A stretch of 64,000 bases of DNA from Oceanobacter sp. (GTDB lineage: Bacteria; Pseudomonadota; Gammaproteobacteria; Pseudomonadales; Oceanobacteraceae): positions 1 to 64,000 of the forward strand of contig NVWL01000018.1 of the NCBI GenBank assembly GCA_002733645.1. The letters run 5' to 3'. Under the pieces are notes generated by a model that ran no database searches, had not been told where the DNA came from, and saw only the letters and a program-made list of their open reading frames with translations. Position numbers and translations under genes: made by a program. This document shows positions 46,286 to 54,640 of the stretch, one piece after another (the first letter of the stretch is position 1; every line of letters begins with the position of its first letter).

Positions 46286-46493
46286 ATTTGCTCAGCTTGT
46301 GATGTCGAAGTGGCTAGTTGCTGTAGTGGCAGGCTGTTGGGCGCATTATAGCAGTATGCGTTTTGTTTGGGTTGAGTCGGGTTTAGGCATTGTTATATTG
46401 GGAACTAATGCGGGTGGGAAATATCGAATATCACAAGAGTTAGTTGTACTCTGCCATCTAACTTCCTCATTCGACTGGCTTTAGGAGGTACAC

Positions 46494-46736
46494 ATGGGGT
46501 TCAGAAAACCGCAGGACAATAGGGTCGAGCATCGCTTACGTCGTATCGAGGCGCAATTACACGATATCGTGCTGTTGTTGGAGCATCAAACTTCAGCAGG
46601 CGAAGCAGGTGATTGTGATACAGATGATCGTGCTGAAATTGCCTTGCGTGAAGTGTTTCGTGAGCTAGAAGCTGAGCAGCAAGATATCCAACTGTCGTTG
46701 AGCGCTATGCCGGCGGCCAATGATGGTGATCGTTAG
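46494..46736 (+). CDS. Small coiled-coil protein
   Basis: An 80-residue protein with a strong TAGGAGGT ribosome site before its ATG. It is charged and helical: HRLRRIEAQLHDIVLLLEHQ and IALREVFRELEAEQQDIQLSL suggest two coiled-coil helices around an acidic loop. I recognise no family. The strong ribosome site makes it likely to be real. Divergent from the RhlE gene. Confidence 0.65.
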   Translation: MGFRKPQDNRVEHRLRRIEAQLHDIVLLLEHQTSAGEAGDCDTDDRAEIALREVFRELEAEQQDIQLSLSAMPAANDGDR

Positions 46737-46792
46737 TATTCCTGTTGTACAGATCGTGTAAATCACTGATTAATGCTTGGGCTAAATACATA

Positions 46793-46811
46793 GCCCCGGA
46801 GTTGCCGGGGC
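46793..46811. terminator. GC hairpin between convergent genes
   Basis: GCCCCGG and CCGGGGC form a seven-bp stem with loop AGTTG, midway between the small coiled-coil gene (+) and the enoyl-reductase-like gene (-). It lacks a T run on either side; a bidirectional barrier is the likely role. Confidence 0.55.
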
Positions 46812-46835
46812 GAAAGCAGGCTGCGCTTTATGTAA

Positions 46836-48152
46836 TTAAGACTGAGCCTCTAGTTTTGCATCTTCCATATCCGTGACGGCTTGTTTTTCTTCTGTTAGGT
46901 CTTCAAATCCCATATTGGCATTCTCTTTTAAGCGCTGAACAAACACTTCACCGAAGATTGAGCCAGGTGTCCATATACCACCTTTAGCCCAGCGCTTTTT
47001 ACCATTGTTGTGATAGTCTTTCGCTAAGCACACAGCGGCTTCACCGAGCATTTTCCCTGTGAAACCGTAGCCAGGGTCTTTATCGCCAGTGACTTTTGTT
47101 TTCAGTACCACTTCTTTGTTGCCATCCGCGTAGCCATAAAAACGAATATCGAAATAGCCGGTTTCTTGTTCTTTTTTACTTGGGCCTTGGCCCGGTTTAG
47201 GCAATACGAATTTTTCGAGTATGGCACGTGTAGGCTTTAAGGCTGCGCCAACTAAAAATGCACCTAGACCGAAGGTCATCATTTTTGCCATGCGTTTTCC
47301 TTTACTGCCCCTGCCGGTCAGCATGGCCTCGTCGTATTCGAAGCGTTCGCCGTAGGCTTTATCAAGTAGTGCGTTGGTTCGATGAACAACGCGGGTATTA
47401 ATGGCTGCCATGATAAAAGGCATTGACCAGCTACCACTGGCTTTATCAAACGTTGCGCGTGTGACGTTGGGTTGTTTGACGCGAAAGCCATGATCCGGTG
47501 GGCACATAGAGTAGGGGTTAGCCAGCTCTTTTTTGATGGAGGGATTTGCCATCACCTCTTTGGTTAACTGGATCATACTGGCTACGGTACCGCCGGACAT
47601 TCCGCCTTTGGCTGCTTTCACGCGCATTTCAATTTTGTTCAGTGGGTAACCAAATTTCTCTTTGGCTAGTTGCTGCATATGCCACACACCCATGTCCGAT
47701 GGGATAGAGTCAAAGCCACAGCAGTGTACGATGCGTGCGCCAGTCTCTTTGGCTTTAGATTCGTATTTGTCGAGCATGCGTTTGATCCACTGTGGTTCGC
47801 CGGTAAGGTCACAGTAATCAATGCCAGCGTCGACACAGGCTTTTACTAAAGGCTCGCCAAATAGTGCATAGGGACCAACAGTAGAAACGATGACGCGGGT
47901 GCGGCTGCACAGCTCGGCCAGCGCTTCCGGGTTATTGGCATCGGCGAGTAAGATGTCTACGTCGCCTGCTTGTGCGCCTAACGCTTCAACGAGTGTGCCA
48001 CGTACTTGCTGCAATTTACGCTCAGAACGCCCAGCAATCGCCCATTTGAGGTCTTTATCATAGCCATATTGTGCGGCGATGTAGCGCGTTAGGATCGCGC
48101 CTACAAATGAACTTGCCCCGAAAATAATCACATCGAACTTGGCGCGTGCCAT
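46836..48152 (-). CDS. Saccharopine dehydrogenase-like trans-acting enoyl reductase
   Basis: A 438-residue NAD(P)-dependent protein. The N-terminal Rossmann fold FDVIIFGASSFVGAILTRYIA (~residues 5-25), GRSERKLQQV, the STVGPYALFGEPLVKAC block and CCGFDSIPSDMG (~140-152) mark the saccharopine dehydrogenase-like/trans-acting enoyl reductase family. Mycobacterial relatives reduce lipid intermediates; in marine bacteria the substrate is unknown but lipid-related. ATG 48152 has CAGGAG eight bases upstream; the farther in-frame Met (48209) lacks support. Confidence 0.9.
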   Translation of the reverse strand: MARAKFDVIIFGASSFVGAILTRYIAAQYGYDKDLKWAIAGRSERKLQQVRGTLVEALGAQAGDVDILLADANNPEALAELCSRTRVIVSTVGPYALFGEPLVKACVDAGIDYCDLTGEPQWIKRMLDKYESKAKETGARIVHCCGFDSIPSDMGVWHMQQLAKEKFGYPLNKIEMRVKAAKGGMSGGTVASMIQLTKEVMANPSIKKELANPYSMCPPDHGFRVKQPNVTRATFDKASGSWSMPFIMAAINTRVVHRTNALLDKAYGERFEYDEAMLTGRGSKGKRMAKMMTFGLGAFLVGAALKPTRAILEKFVLPKPGQGPSKKEQETGYFDIRFYGYADGNKEVVLKTKVTGDKDPGYGFTGKMLGEAAVCLAKDYHNNGKKRWAKGGIWTPGSIFGEVFVQRLKENANMGFEDLTEEKQAVTDMEDAKLEAQS

Positions 48153-48289
48153 GGTGAAGCTCCTGATTTTATTGAGTAAGAAACTTTTCTTTCGAAAGAA
48201 AGTAAACACTAGCAGCGTTTTATGTCGTGGTTAAGGGGGATTTGCGCCCACATACGACGATGTGAAACAAGAATGTTTACTTCTTATTG

Positions 48290-48311
48290 TATATATGGAA
48301 TTCCATATATA
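48290..48311. promoter_or_regulatory. 22-bp perfect palindrome, probable ArsR operator
   Basis: The core ATATATGGAATTCCATATAT (48291-48310) extends by one more pair on each side. It lies 117 bases before the arsR start in the gap to the divergent enoyl-reductase gene. Size, symmetry and AT-rich ends fit an ArsR-family dimer site; this is inference from location. Confidence 0.6.
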
Positions 48312-48428
48312 TGATGACTCTCATAGAATCACGATGCTGCCCGCTGGCGTCATACTCGGTTGCTCATTTGTTTTGGGTGACAGAGATATGGAGCGGACAT
48401 TCCATCGATGTTTAAACAGCGGGGCGTT

Positions 48429-48767
48429 ATGAGTCAAAATTTAGAGGGTCTAATTACTCCCGTTGAGCTAATGAAGGCGCTGGCGGATGAGACTCGCCTA
48501 ACGTCAATCGTGTTATTGCTAGAAGCCCCCATGTGCGTGTGTGACTTAATGGCGCAGTTAGCGCTAAGCCAGCCTAAGGTGTCTCGTCACTTGGCTTTAT
48601 TACGTGACGTGGGTTTAGTGACGACGGAGCGACGTGGGCAGTGGGTGTATTACTCAGTAGCGAACAATCTACCCGCGTGGGTCATAAATACATTTGCTGA
48701 GCTGCGTGAACCGACCTTGCAAGCGACTAATATTTCAGAAACAGGAGGGCAGTCTGAGTGCTGCTGA
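48429..48767 (+). CDS. arsR: Arsenic-responsive repressor ArsR
   Basis: A 112-residue winged-helix repressor. C36 and C38 (APMCVCDLMAQL) are the As(III)-sensing pair at the start of the recognition region, followed by LSQPKVSRHLALLRDVGLV. It ends with ESECC-like Cys residues (SECC). Arsenite binding releases it from DNA and derepresses the operon. ATG 48429 gives the family-typical N-terminus. First gene of arsR-arsC-acr3-(unknown). Confidence 0.93.
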   Translation: MSQNLEGLITPVELMKALADETRLTSIVLLLEAPMCVCDLMAQLALSQPKVSRHLALLRDVGLVTTERRGQWVYYSVANNLPAWVINTFAELREPTLQATNISETGGQSECC

Positions 48768-48771
48768 TGCC

Positions 48772-49257
48772 ATGTTAAAAATTCTATTTCTTTGTACACA
48801 TAACCGTTGTCGTAGCATTTTGGCCGAAGCCATTGCCCGTCATGTGTCAAACGGTGCATTGGAAGTTCGCAGTGCAGGCAGTAGCCCTGAGGGAGTGGTT
48901 TTTCCAGGCACTCTCCAGTACTTAGCGCACCAAGGCATCAGTACCGAAGGGTTATCAAGCCAAGGTTGGGATGAGCATGAAGCGTTTGCTCCCGATATTG
49001 TCATTACTGTGTGTGATAACGCGGCGGGTGAAGCTTGCCCTGTATGGATGGGGAAAGCGATTAAGGTTCATTGGGGGTTACCTGATCCATCCAAATTAGC
49101 TGATGAGGCGATGCAGCAGGGCATGTTTGATCAGGTCGGACGAATGATGCAACAACGTCTGACCTTGCTCGCACAGACGCCGCTGGATGAATTCACTGAA
49201 CGTGAAGCACTGGCCGCAGCCATTGAGCAATTACTGACTTCGGAGCGTTCTATCTAA
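48772..49257 (+). CDS. arsC: Arsenate reductase, low-MW phosphatase type
   Basis: A 161-residue enzyme of the low-molecular-weight tyrosine phosphatase fold. The P-loop is C8-x5-R14-S15 ([10 protein letters not shown]), and [12 protein letters not shown] supplies the two further Cys used in the disulfide cascade. It reduces arsenate to arsenite for export, with thioredoxin or a similar donor. Starts four bases after the arsR stop; its TAA shares one base with the ATG of acr3. Confidence 0.94.
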   Translation: MLKILFLCTHNRCRSILAEAIARHVSNGALEVRSAGSSPEGVVFPGTLQYLAHQGISTEGLSSQGWDEHEAFAPDIVITVCDNAAGEACPVWMGKAIKVHWGLPDPSKLADEAMQQGMFDQVGRMMQQRLTLLAQTPLDEFTEREALAAAIEQLLTSERSI

Positions 49258-50282
49258 TGGGAATATTTGAGCGTTACTTATCGGTATGGGTTGGTTTAGC
49301 CATTATTGCTGGCATTGGGCTTGGGTTAGGTTTGCCGGATGTTTTTCAGTGGGTGGCTGTATTGGAAGTGGCTAATGTGAACTTACCCATTGCGGTACTG
49401 ATTTGGTTAATGATTTATCCAATGATGACGCAAATTGATTTTACTGCCGTGCGAGATGTGTCTCGTCAGCCTCAGGGGTTAATACTGACCTTGGTGATTA
49501 ATTGGCTAATAAAACCTTTCACGATGGCCATGCTAGGTTGGCTATTTTTTAACGGCATATTTGCTGACTTAGTCGATCCGTCAACGGCGCAAGAATACAT
49601 CGCAGGCATGATTCTATTGGGCGTTGCCCCCTGTACTGCCATGGTCTTTGTCTGGAGTCAGATGACAAAAGGCGATGCCAACTACACCTTATTGCAGGTG
49701 TCGGTAAATGACTTGATTATGATTTTTGCTTTTGCCCCGATTGCTGCGTTTTTGTTGGGGGTTTCGGATATTGAAGTGCCATGGGATACGTTATTAATAT
49801 CAGTCGTTCTATACGTATTGTTGCCTTTGGTTGCCGGTGTGATGACGCGAAAGCTGATTGGTGCCGAAGGTATTGGCGCCTTTTCTGACAAGATCAAACC
49901 TTTTTCGATTATGGGTTTGTTGTTAACCGTGCTGATATTGTTCGGGCTGCAAGCGCCGCGCATTATTGATAATCCCTTTGATATGTTGTTGATTGCTATT
50001 CCGTTGTTAATTCAAACGTACGGTATTTTTGCAATTACGTACTTCATTGCCCTAAAAATAAAATTGCGTCATGCGGTGGCCGCGCCAGCGTGCATGATTG
50101 GTACCAGTAACTTTTTTGAACTGGCCGTGGCCGTGGCTATTGCGTTGTTTGGCTTAAATTCGGGGGCAGCATTAGCAACCGTTGTTGGTGTGCTGGTGGA
50201 GGTGCCTGTCATGTTATCGCTGGTGGCTTTTACAAATCGCACGCGCCACTGGTTTTCCGATACGGGCAGTAACCAAGCTTGA
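49257..50282 (+). CDS. arsB: Arsenite efflux permease, ACR3 family
   Basis: A 341-residue membrane protein with ten TM helices. [42 protein letters not shown] and the [22 protein letters not shown] helix are ACR3 signatures, including the essential Cys in APCTAMV. It exports As(OH)3/arsenite using proton motive force. Translation is coupled to arsC through TAATG. Confidence 0.95.
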   Translation: MGIFERYLSVWVGLAIIAGIGLGLGLPDVFQWVAVLEVANVNLPIAVLIWLMIYPMMTQIDFTAVRDVSRQPQGLILTLVINWLIKPFTMAMLGWLFFNGIFADLVDPSTAQEYIAGMILLGVAPCTAMVFVWSQMTKGDANYTLLQVSVNDLIMIFAFAPIAAFLLGVSDIEVPWDTLLISVVLYVLLPLVAGVMTRKLIGAEGIGAFSDKIKPFSIMGLLLTVLILFGLQAPRIIDNPFDMLLIAIPLLIQTYGIFAITYFIALKIKLRHAVAAPACMIGTSNFFELAVAVAIALFGLNSGAALATVVGVLVEVPVMLSLVAFTNRTRHWFSDTGSNQA

Positions 50283-50812
50283 GAGAGCTCAGCGCGTTTG
50301 AAAAACTGGCTTTTTCTGGGTTAGGTGACGAACACGCTGAGTTTTGCGTTTATTTGGCTAACCGACCACCAATGCCTGAATTTACTGACCACGAAGGTTT
50401 ATTACCGTTATTGCCCGGCGATATTTATCGCATTGGGCAAGAAACAGGTAACCACTGGCGTAAGATATTTAATGTTTATGCCAAACTGCTATTTGAATTA
50501 GGCGGGATGCGTACAGAGGGTTACGCCACTTGGCAGGCGTATCGTGATGGAAGGATGTTGCAGACGGGATCGAAGGTGGCGTTAATATACGGCTCTTCTG
50601 TGGCGTCGAACACGGAGACGTCTAAGATCACCTTAATCATGGGCAAACAATTTGCTGATGACACGGATTTCTGGAAGTATGATGGCCAGTGGATTAATGC
50701 TGACTTTGCGATTAATTCAAAAGGCTGGATACTGTGCCCCTATTTTGATTACCGTCAGTTGTCGAATATCAAAATCACTACACTGGTTTCTATCATCAAG
50801 TCTCACCTTTAA
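50279..50812 (+). CDS. DUF6942-like protein following the ars operon
   Basis: A 177-residue soluble protein. The sequence plan [12 protein letters not shown] ... [31 protein letters not shown] ... [13 protein letters not shown] resembles what I recall as DUF6942; confidence in the number is moderate. The only plausible start is TTG 50279, overlapping the acr3 stop, which implies translational coupling to the arsenite pump. Whether it has anything to do with arsenic is unknown; relatives occur without ars genes. Confidence 0.6.
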   Translation: MRELSAFEKLAFSGLGDEHAEFCVYLANRPPMPEFTDHEGLLPLLPGDIYRIGQETGNHWRKIFNVYAKLLFELGGMRTEGYATWQAYRDGRMLQTGSKVALIYGSSVASNTETSKITLIMGKQFADDTDFWKYDGQWINADFAINSKGWILCPYFDYRQLSNIKITTLVSIIKSHL

Positions 50813-50841
50813 CTTTCTCGATATAGGCGTGTATCAACAAT

Positions 50842-51591
50842 ATGGTCGAACTCACAGCAGTTGGGTTACTCAATTTTGCAGGACTACTTTGGCTGATTGT
50901 TTGCTGGGTTGGATACGCAAAATTTGCTCATTACCGCGCTAAGCGCAGTGCGTCTTTGTCTTCGGTCTTGCATGTGCATCGCATTAACTGGATGCGTCGT
51001 ATGTTGAAGCGTGAGATTCGAGTTGGGGATGCGGCATTGCTCGCCAATATAGAGCGTAATGTAAACTTCTTTGCATCGTCTTGTGTGTTAATTACGGCAG
51101 GTTTGCTGACGGCAATGACGGCAACGGACAAGATTCAAGCCATGCTAGGCTCGATTTCTTTTGTGGCACCTGACTCTTTGATTCAAATTGAATTTAAGTT
51201 ACTGGTGTTAATCGCGATCTTTATTTATTCGTACTTCACATTTACCTGGTCGATGCGTCAGTTTGGCTTCGCGTCAGTATTATTTGGTGCGGCTCCTTCA
51301 CCGGATGACGATACCGTAACGGCTAACGATCGTCGCAGCATGGCGATTTATAGCGCGAAGGTGATTGACCAAGCCAGTCGCAGTTACAACAATGGATTGC
51401 GAGCTTACTATTTTTCTATGGCCGTTTTGAGCTGGTTTATTTCACCGTGGCTATTTTTTGTCGCCACTGCTTTGGTCACAGCGGTATTGTATCAACGTGA
51501 ATTCTTGTCTAAGTCATTGCAGGCAATGAAAATGGCTGAGAACGTAGGTGAAAAAATATTTAATGATGATAAAGACCTTTATCGTCAATAA
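50842..51591 (+). CDS. DUF599 membrane protein
   Basis: A 249-residue protein with four TM helices (~residues 8-25, 75-95, 118-138 and 190-220). RINWMRRMLKREIRVGDAALLANIERNVNFFASSC and SYNNGLRAYYFSMAVLSWF are the DUF599 hallmarks. The function is unknown. It is 29 bases after the previous gene and 31 before the FKBP gene, so the three may be one transcript. Confidence 0.88.
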   Translation: MVELTAVGLLNFAGLLWLIVCWVGYAKFAHYRAKRSASLSSVLHVHRINWMRRMLKREIRVGDAALLANIERNVNFFASSCVLITAGLLTAMTATDKIQAMLGSISFVAPDSLIQIEFKLLVLIAIFIYSYFTFTWSMRQFGFASVLFGAAPSPDDDTVTANDRRSMAIYSAKVIDQASRSYNNGLRAYYFSMAVLSWFISPWLFFVATALVTAVLYQREFLSKSLQAMKMAENVGEKIFNDDKDLYRQ

Positions 51592-51622
51592 TTCATAACA
51601 TTTTGTTGGTGAGTGAGGTTGT

Positions 51623-52096
51623 ATGTTTAATATTATTTTTGTGATTATCATCGTTGTATTGGTGATATATGCCTTAAAACGTGCAGGCGTAGGCGGTAAG
51701 GGTACAGAAGAGACGATTGCTGAAGGTGATCGTTTTTTAGCTGAAAATTCCGAGAGAGATGGCGTGACTCAAACCGCCTCAGGCCTACAATATGAAGTGA
51801 TCTATGAAGGCGCTGGCGAACGTCATCCTGAAGCCTCTGAGCGTGTACTCGTACATTATCACGGTACTTTGATCGACGGTTCGGTATTTGACAGCTCGGT
51901 AGATCGTGGTGAGCCAATTGGGTTTGGTTTGAATCAAGTTATTTCAGGCTGGACCGAAGGGGTACAGTTAATGACCGAAGGAGCGAAGTATCGCTTTTTC
52001 ATTCCGGCGAGCCTAGGTTATGGCAACCGTAAAATGGGCAGCATTCCGGGTGGGTCTGTTTTAATCTTTGAGGTCGAATTAATTGAAATTGGCTGA
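51623..52096 (+). CDS. FKBP-type peptidyl-prolyl isomerase, membrane-anchored
   Basis: A 157-residue protein: one N-terminal TM helix (~residues 2-18) then an FklB/FkpA-like FKBP domain (ASGLQYEVIYEGAGERHPEASERVLVHYHGTLIDGSVFDSS; VISGWTEGVQLMTEGAKYRFFIPASLGYGNR). It speeds cis-trans isomerisation at proline in envelope proteins. The TM anchor without a cleavage site suggests it stays in the inner membrane. Confidence 0.93.
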   Translation: MFNIIFVIIIVVLVIYALKRAGVGGKGTEETIAEGDRFLAENSERDGVTQTASGLQYEVIYEGAGERHPEASERVLVHYHGTLIDGSVFDSSVDRGEPIGFGLNQVISGWTEGVQLMTEGAKYRFFIPASLGYGNRKMGSIPGGSVLIFEVELIEIG

Positions 52097-52143
52097 GTGC
52101 TGGAATTAAGTAATCGTTAGCGACTTATTTTTTTGGCGTTAGG

Positions 52144-52176
52144 GTTAGCTACTGGACGAACTATCCAGTAGCTAAC
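52144..52176. terminator. Long hairpin between convergent FKBP and helicase genes
   Basis: GTTAGCTACTGGA and TCCAGTAGCTAAC form a perfect 13-bp stem with a seven-base loop. A run of T lies just before it (52127-52134) on the + strand and none follows, so it is not a standard intrinsic terminator for either strand; it probably acts as a bidirectional barrier. Confidence 0.65.
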
Positions 52177-52185
52177 ATTAAACGC

Positions 52186-53580
52186 TTAGTCGATAGAACG
52201 TTTAGTCACTTTCTTTTTCCCTGTGAATAAATTGCCTTCTGCTCGAACAGGTGCTTTTTTCTTCTTTTGAACCGGTCTGACAGGTGCGCGATTGGCACGT
52301 GGTACCGACGTTAACTCTTCCGTATGACCTAGGCTGGTTTTCTGCGCCGCAGCCCCTTTCTTTCCGCCTTTTTTAGGCTCATTTTTCTTTTTACGCTGGC
52401 CAGGGCGAATGCCTGGGCCTGTTTCTGGAACGCTATGACTCGGCACATGACCAATCAAGTCTTCACGCGGTAGTACGCGACCAATGAGCGTTTCAATTTC
52501 TGTCAGTGTGTCCACTTCATGGGCCGCCACCAATGAGATTGCAACGCCTTTTTCTCCGGCACGACCGGTACGACCAATACGGTGAATGTAGTCGTGTGCA
52601 ATGGGGGGCAAGTCGTGATTAATGACCGCTGGTAAATGCTCGATATCAATGCCGCGTGAGGCCACATCTGTTGTGACAAGTACTCGTAACTTGTGCTCGC
52701 GGAACGCGTCTAAAATACGATCACGTTCGGCCTGTACCTTATCGCCGTGCAGTACTTCGGCCTGGAAGCCTTCGCGTTTTAATTGCTCGGTTAATACATC
52801 CGCGCCTTTTTTGGTTTTGGTAAAGACCATCACCTGAGCAAAGCGGTGGTCGTGCAATAAGGTGACCGTCGCGTTGCCTTTGTCTTGATGATCCACTGGG
52901 TGCAGGCGCTGGCTAACATTGATGTTGGTTCGGTTGGCGTCTTTCTGGCCCAGTTCGATGGCATCTGGCATCAGCTCAGCGGCGAGTTCACGCACTGACG
53001 TGTCAAAGGTTGCTGAGAATAATAGATTCTGGCGACTTTCCGGCAAACGTCGAACGATACGCTGTAGGTCTTCTGCGAAACCTAGATCGAGTAAGCGGTC
53101 GGCCTCATCCAGAATCAGACATTGAATTTGAGTGAGATCAACACGTTTTTGCGTCATTAGCTCGTACAAACGCCCCGGCGTTGCCACGACGATGTCGCCA
53201 CCGCGTGCCATTTTTTCAAACTGATCGCGTGGATTTTGTCCGCCGCATAACAATAAAACGCGGTTGCCGCAGTTACGGCCATAGTCACGGAAGTTGGCCG
53301 CGAGCTGCTGTGCTAATTCGCGGGTAGGGGCGATAAGCAACACGCGAGGAAAGGTATAGCTTTCTTCTTCGCGACGTGGATGTTGGCCCAGCAACTGCAA
53401 TACCGGCAACATAAACGCGGCGGTTTTACCGGTTCCGGTTGGTGCTGCGCCCATGACGTTATCGCCTTCCAAAATATGCGGGATGGCCGCTTCTTGAATG
53501 GGAGTCGGGGTGTGATAGCCAAGTTTTGCGACACGTTTAAGTACGTTTTCGTCGTCGAGTAGCTGACCAAAATGGCTCAT
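52186..53580 (-). CDS. DEAD-box RNA helicase
   Basis: A 464-residue helicase with all core motifs: GYHTPTPIQEAAIP, PTGTGKTA, PTRELAQQL, TPGRLYEL, DEAD, SAT, HRIGRTGRAG. The sequence is RhlB/RhlE-like but I do not assign a subtype. The tail (~385-464) is basic and K/P-rich with repeated KKKK/KKGGKKG blocks, an RNA-binding extension. Its start overlaps the yaeQ stop by four bases (ATGA), so both are translated from one message. Confidence 0.92.
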   Translation of the reverse strand: MSHFGQLLDDENVLKRVAKLGYHTPTPIQEAAIPHILEGDNVMGAAPTGTGKTAAFMLPVLQLLGQHPRREEESYTFPRVLLIAPTRELAQQLAANFRDYGRNCGNRVLLLCGGQNPRDQFEKMARGGDIVVATPGRLYELMTQKRVDLTQIQCLILDEADRLLDLGFAEDLQRIVRRLPESRQNLLFSATFDTSVRELAAELMPDAIELGQKDANRTNINVSQRLHPVDHQDKGNATVTLLHDHRFAQVMVFTKTKKGADVLTEQLKREGFQAEVLHGDKVQAERDRILDAFREHKLRVLVTTDVASRGIDIEHLPAVINHDLPPIAHDYIHRIGRTGRAGEKGVAISLVAAHEVDTLTEIETLIGRVLPREDLIGHVPSHSVPETGPGIRPGQRKKKNEPKKGGKKGAAAQKTSLGHTEELTSVPRANRAPVRPVQKKKKAPVRAEGNLFTGKKKVTKRSID

Positions 53581-54128
53581 GATTTATCTCCGTCCCATAA
53601 TACTTCGGGTGTCAGTTCAATTGAGTGGGTGTCGTCTCCCAGCCACAGGGTGCCATCTTGAATGGTGGCCTGTAGGCGCATCGTACGGCTGGCCAAGCTT
53701 TCAACTTGGCTGACGAAGTCTTCGCTAATGCGGATGACTCGCAGGTTGTCGTACTGGCGACATTTAGTTTCGTTTTGCTTCCACCAGACATCAAACGCAT
53801 TGCCTATATAGCCCACTAAGTGAACTTTCTCGGCTCGGTGGCAAGCTTTGCGCAGACGCTTTTCTTCTGGCTGACCAATATCGATCCAGAGCTTGATGTC
53901 ATCATTGTAAGATCGCTGCCACAGGTCAGGCTCTTCGTCAGAGCTTAGGCCTTTGGTGAATTCAAGTTGCTCGTCGGCATAGAGTGCAAACAAGGTGATT
54001 CGTATCATCATCCGCAAGAGCGTTTCTGATGGGTGCTGAGCAATCGTTAGCGGGTAGGTACCGTAGTGATGTCGGTCCATATCGGAGACGGTTAATTCAG
54101 CTTTGTATATGGTGGCTTTTAGGGCCAT
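53577..54128 (-). CDS. yaeQ: YaeQ family protein
   Basis: A 183-residue protein matching YaeQ along its length: ALKATIYKAELTVSDMDRHHYGTYPLTIAQHPSET, FTKGLSSDEEPDLWQ, WIDIGQPEEKRLRKAC. YaeQ has a PD-(D/E)XK nuclease-like fold; its role is unclear (early work linked it to transcription elongation). It heads the helicase transcript. Confidence 0.93.
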   Translation of the reverse strand: MALKATIYKAELTVSDMDRHHYGTYPLTIAQHPSETLLRMMIRITLFALYADEQLEFTKGLSSDEEPDLWQRSYNDDIKLWIDIGQPEEKRLRKACHRAEKVHLVGYIGNAFDVWWKQNETKCRQYDNLRVIRISEDFVSQVESLASRTMRLQATIQDGTLWLGDDTHSIELTPEVLWDGDKS

Positions 54129-54205
54129 AACTGCCGCTCCAGCAAAAGCGCGTACTCTACTTTGAATGAGGGCGGATGCAAAGTACTATTCTTTATGTAA
54201 AATTA

Positions 54206-54217
54206 ATCATATATGAT
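54206..54217. promoter_or_regulatory. Palindrome in the hipBA promoter, probable HipB operator
   Basis: ATCATATATGAT is a perfect 12-bp palindrome 37 bases before the hipB start, in an AT-rich promoter-like region. HipB antitoxins repress their own operon by binding such palindromes. Motif identity with a known HipB site is not claimed. Confidence 0.5.
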
Positions 54218-54253
54218 ATTGTAGTTATTATTTAACTACTTAAGAGATCCAAT

Positions 54254-54640
54254 ATGATTACTAGTGATCTTACGGTTGTATCGGATAGTAAGGTTCTTGA
54301 AACATTGGCCGACGGTTTTCGGCGAGAGCGTCTTAATCGTAACCTTACTCAACAATTCTTGGCGGATATGTCGGGCATTGGTGTGGCCACGCTTCGTCGC
54401 TTTGAACGCGGCGAGGGCAACATCAGTATGCTTAATATGATTGCGCTTATGCGAGCCTTGGATATCGTTGAACGCTTGGCATTATTGGTTCCTGAATCTG
54501 ATATCACCCCGATGGCGAACCTTCGCGAGCAAGGAGCGGGTGTTTATGCCAAGAAACCTTCGCGTCAACGGGCTAGTGGTCATCGTAGTGATGTGGTTAA
54601 TGAAGAAAACAACGGTTGGCAGTGGGGAGATGATGAATGA
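54254..54640 (+). CDS. hipB: HipB-like antitoxin (HTH)
   Basis: A 128-residue protein with an XRE-type helix-turn-helix (FRRERLNRNLTQQFLADMSGIGVATLRRFERGEGNISMLNMIALM, ~residues 21-65) and a basic/acidic C-terminal tail likely to be flexible. It would bind operator DNA and neutralise HipA. Its stop codon overlaps the hipA start (ATGA), the standard coupled layout of hipBA. Confidence 0.9.
   Translation: MITSDLTVVSDSKVLETLADGFRRERLNRNLTQQFLADMSGIGVATLRRFERGEGNISMLNMIALMRALDIVERLALLVPESDITPMANLREQGAGVYAKKPSRQRASGHRSDVVNEENNGWQWGDDE

Noticed and set aside
46239-46484. Open frame of 81 codons upstream of the small coiled-coil gene
   Set aside because: It begins inside the rhlE start region on the opposite strand, has no ribosome site and no family resemblance.
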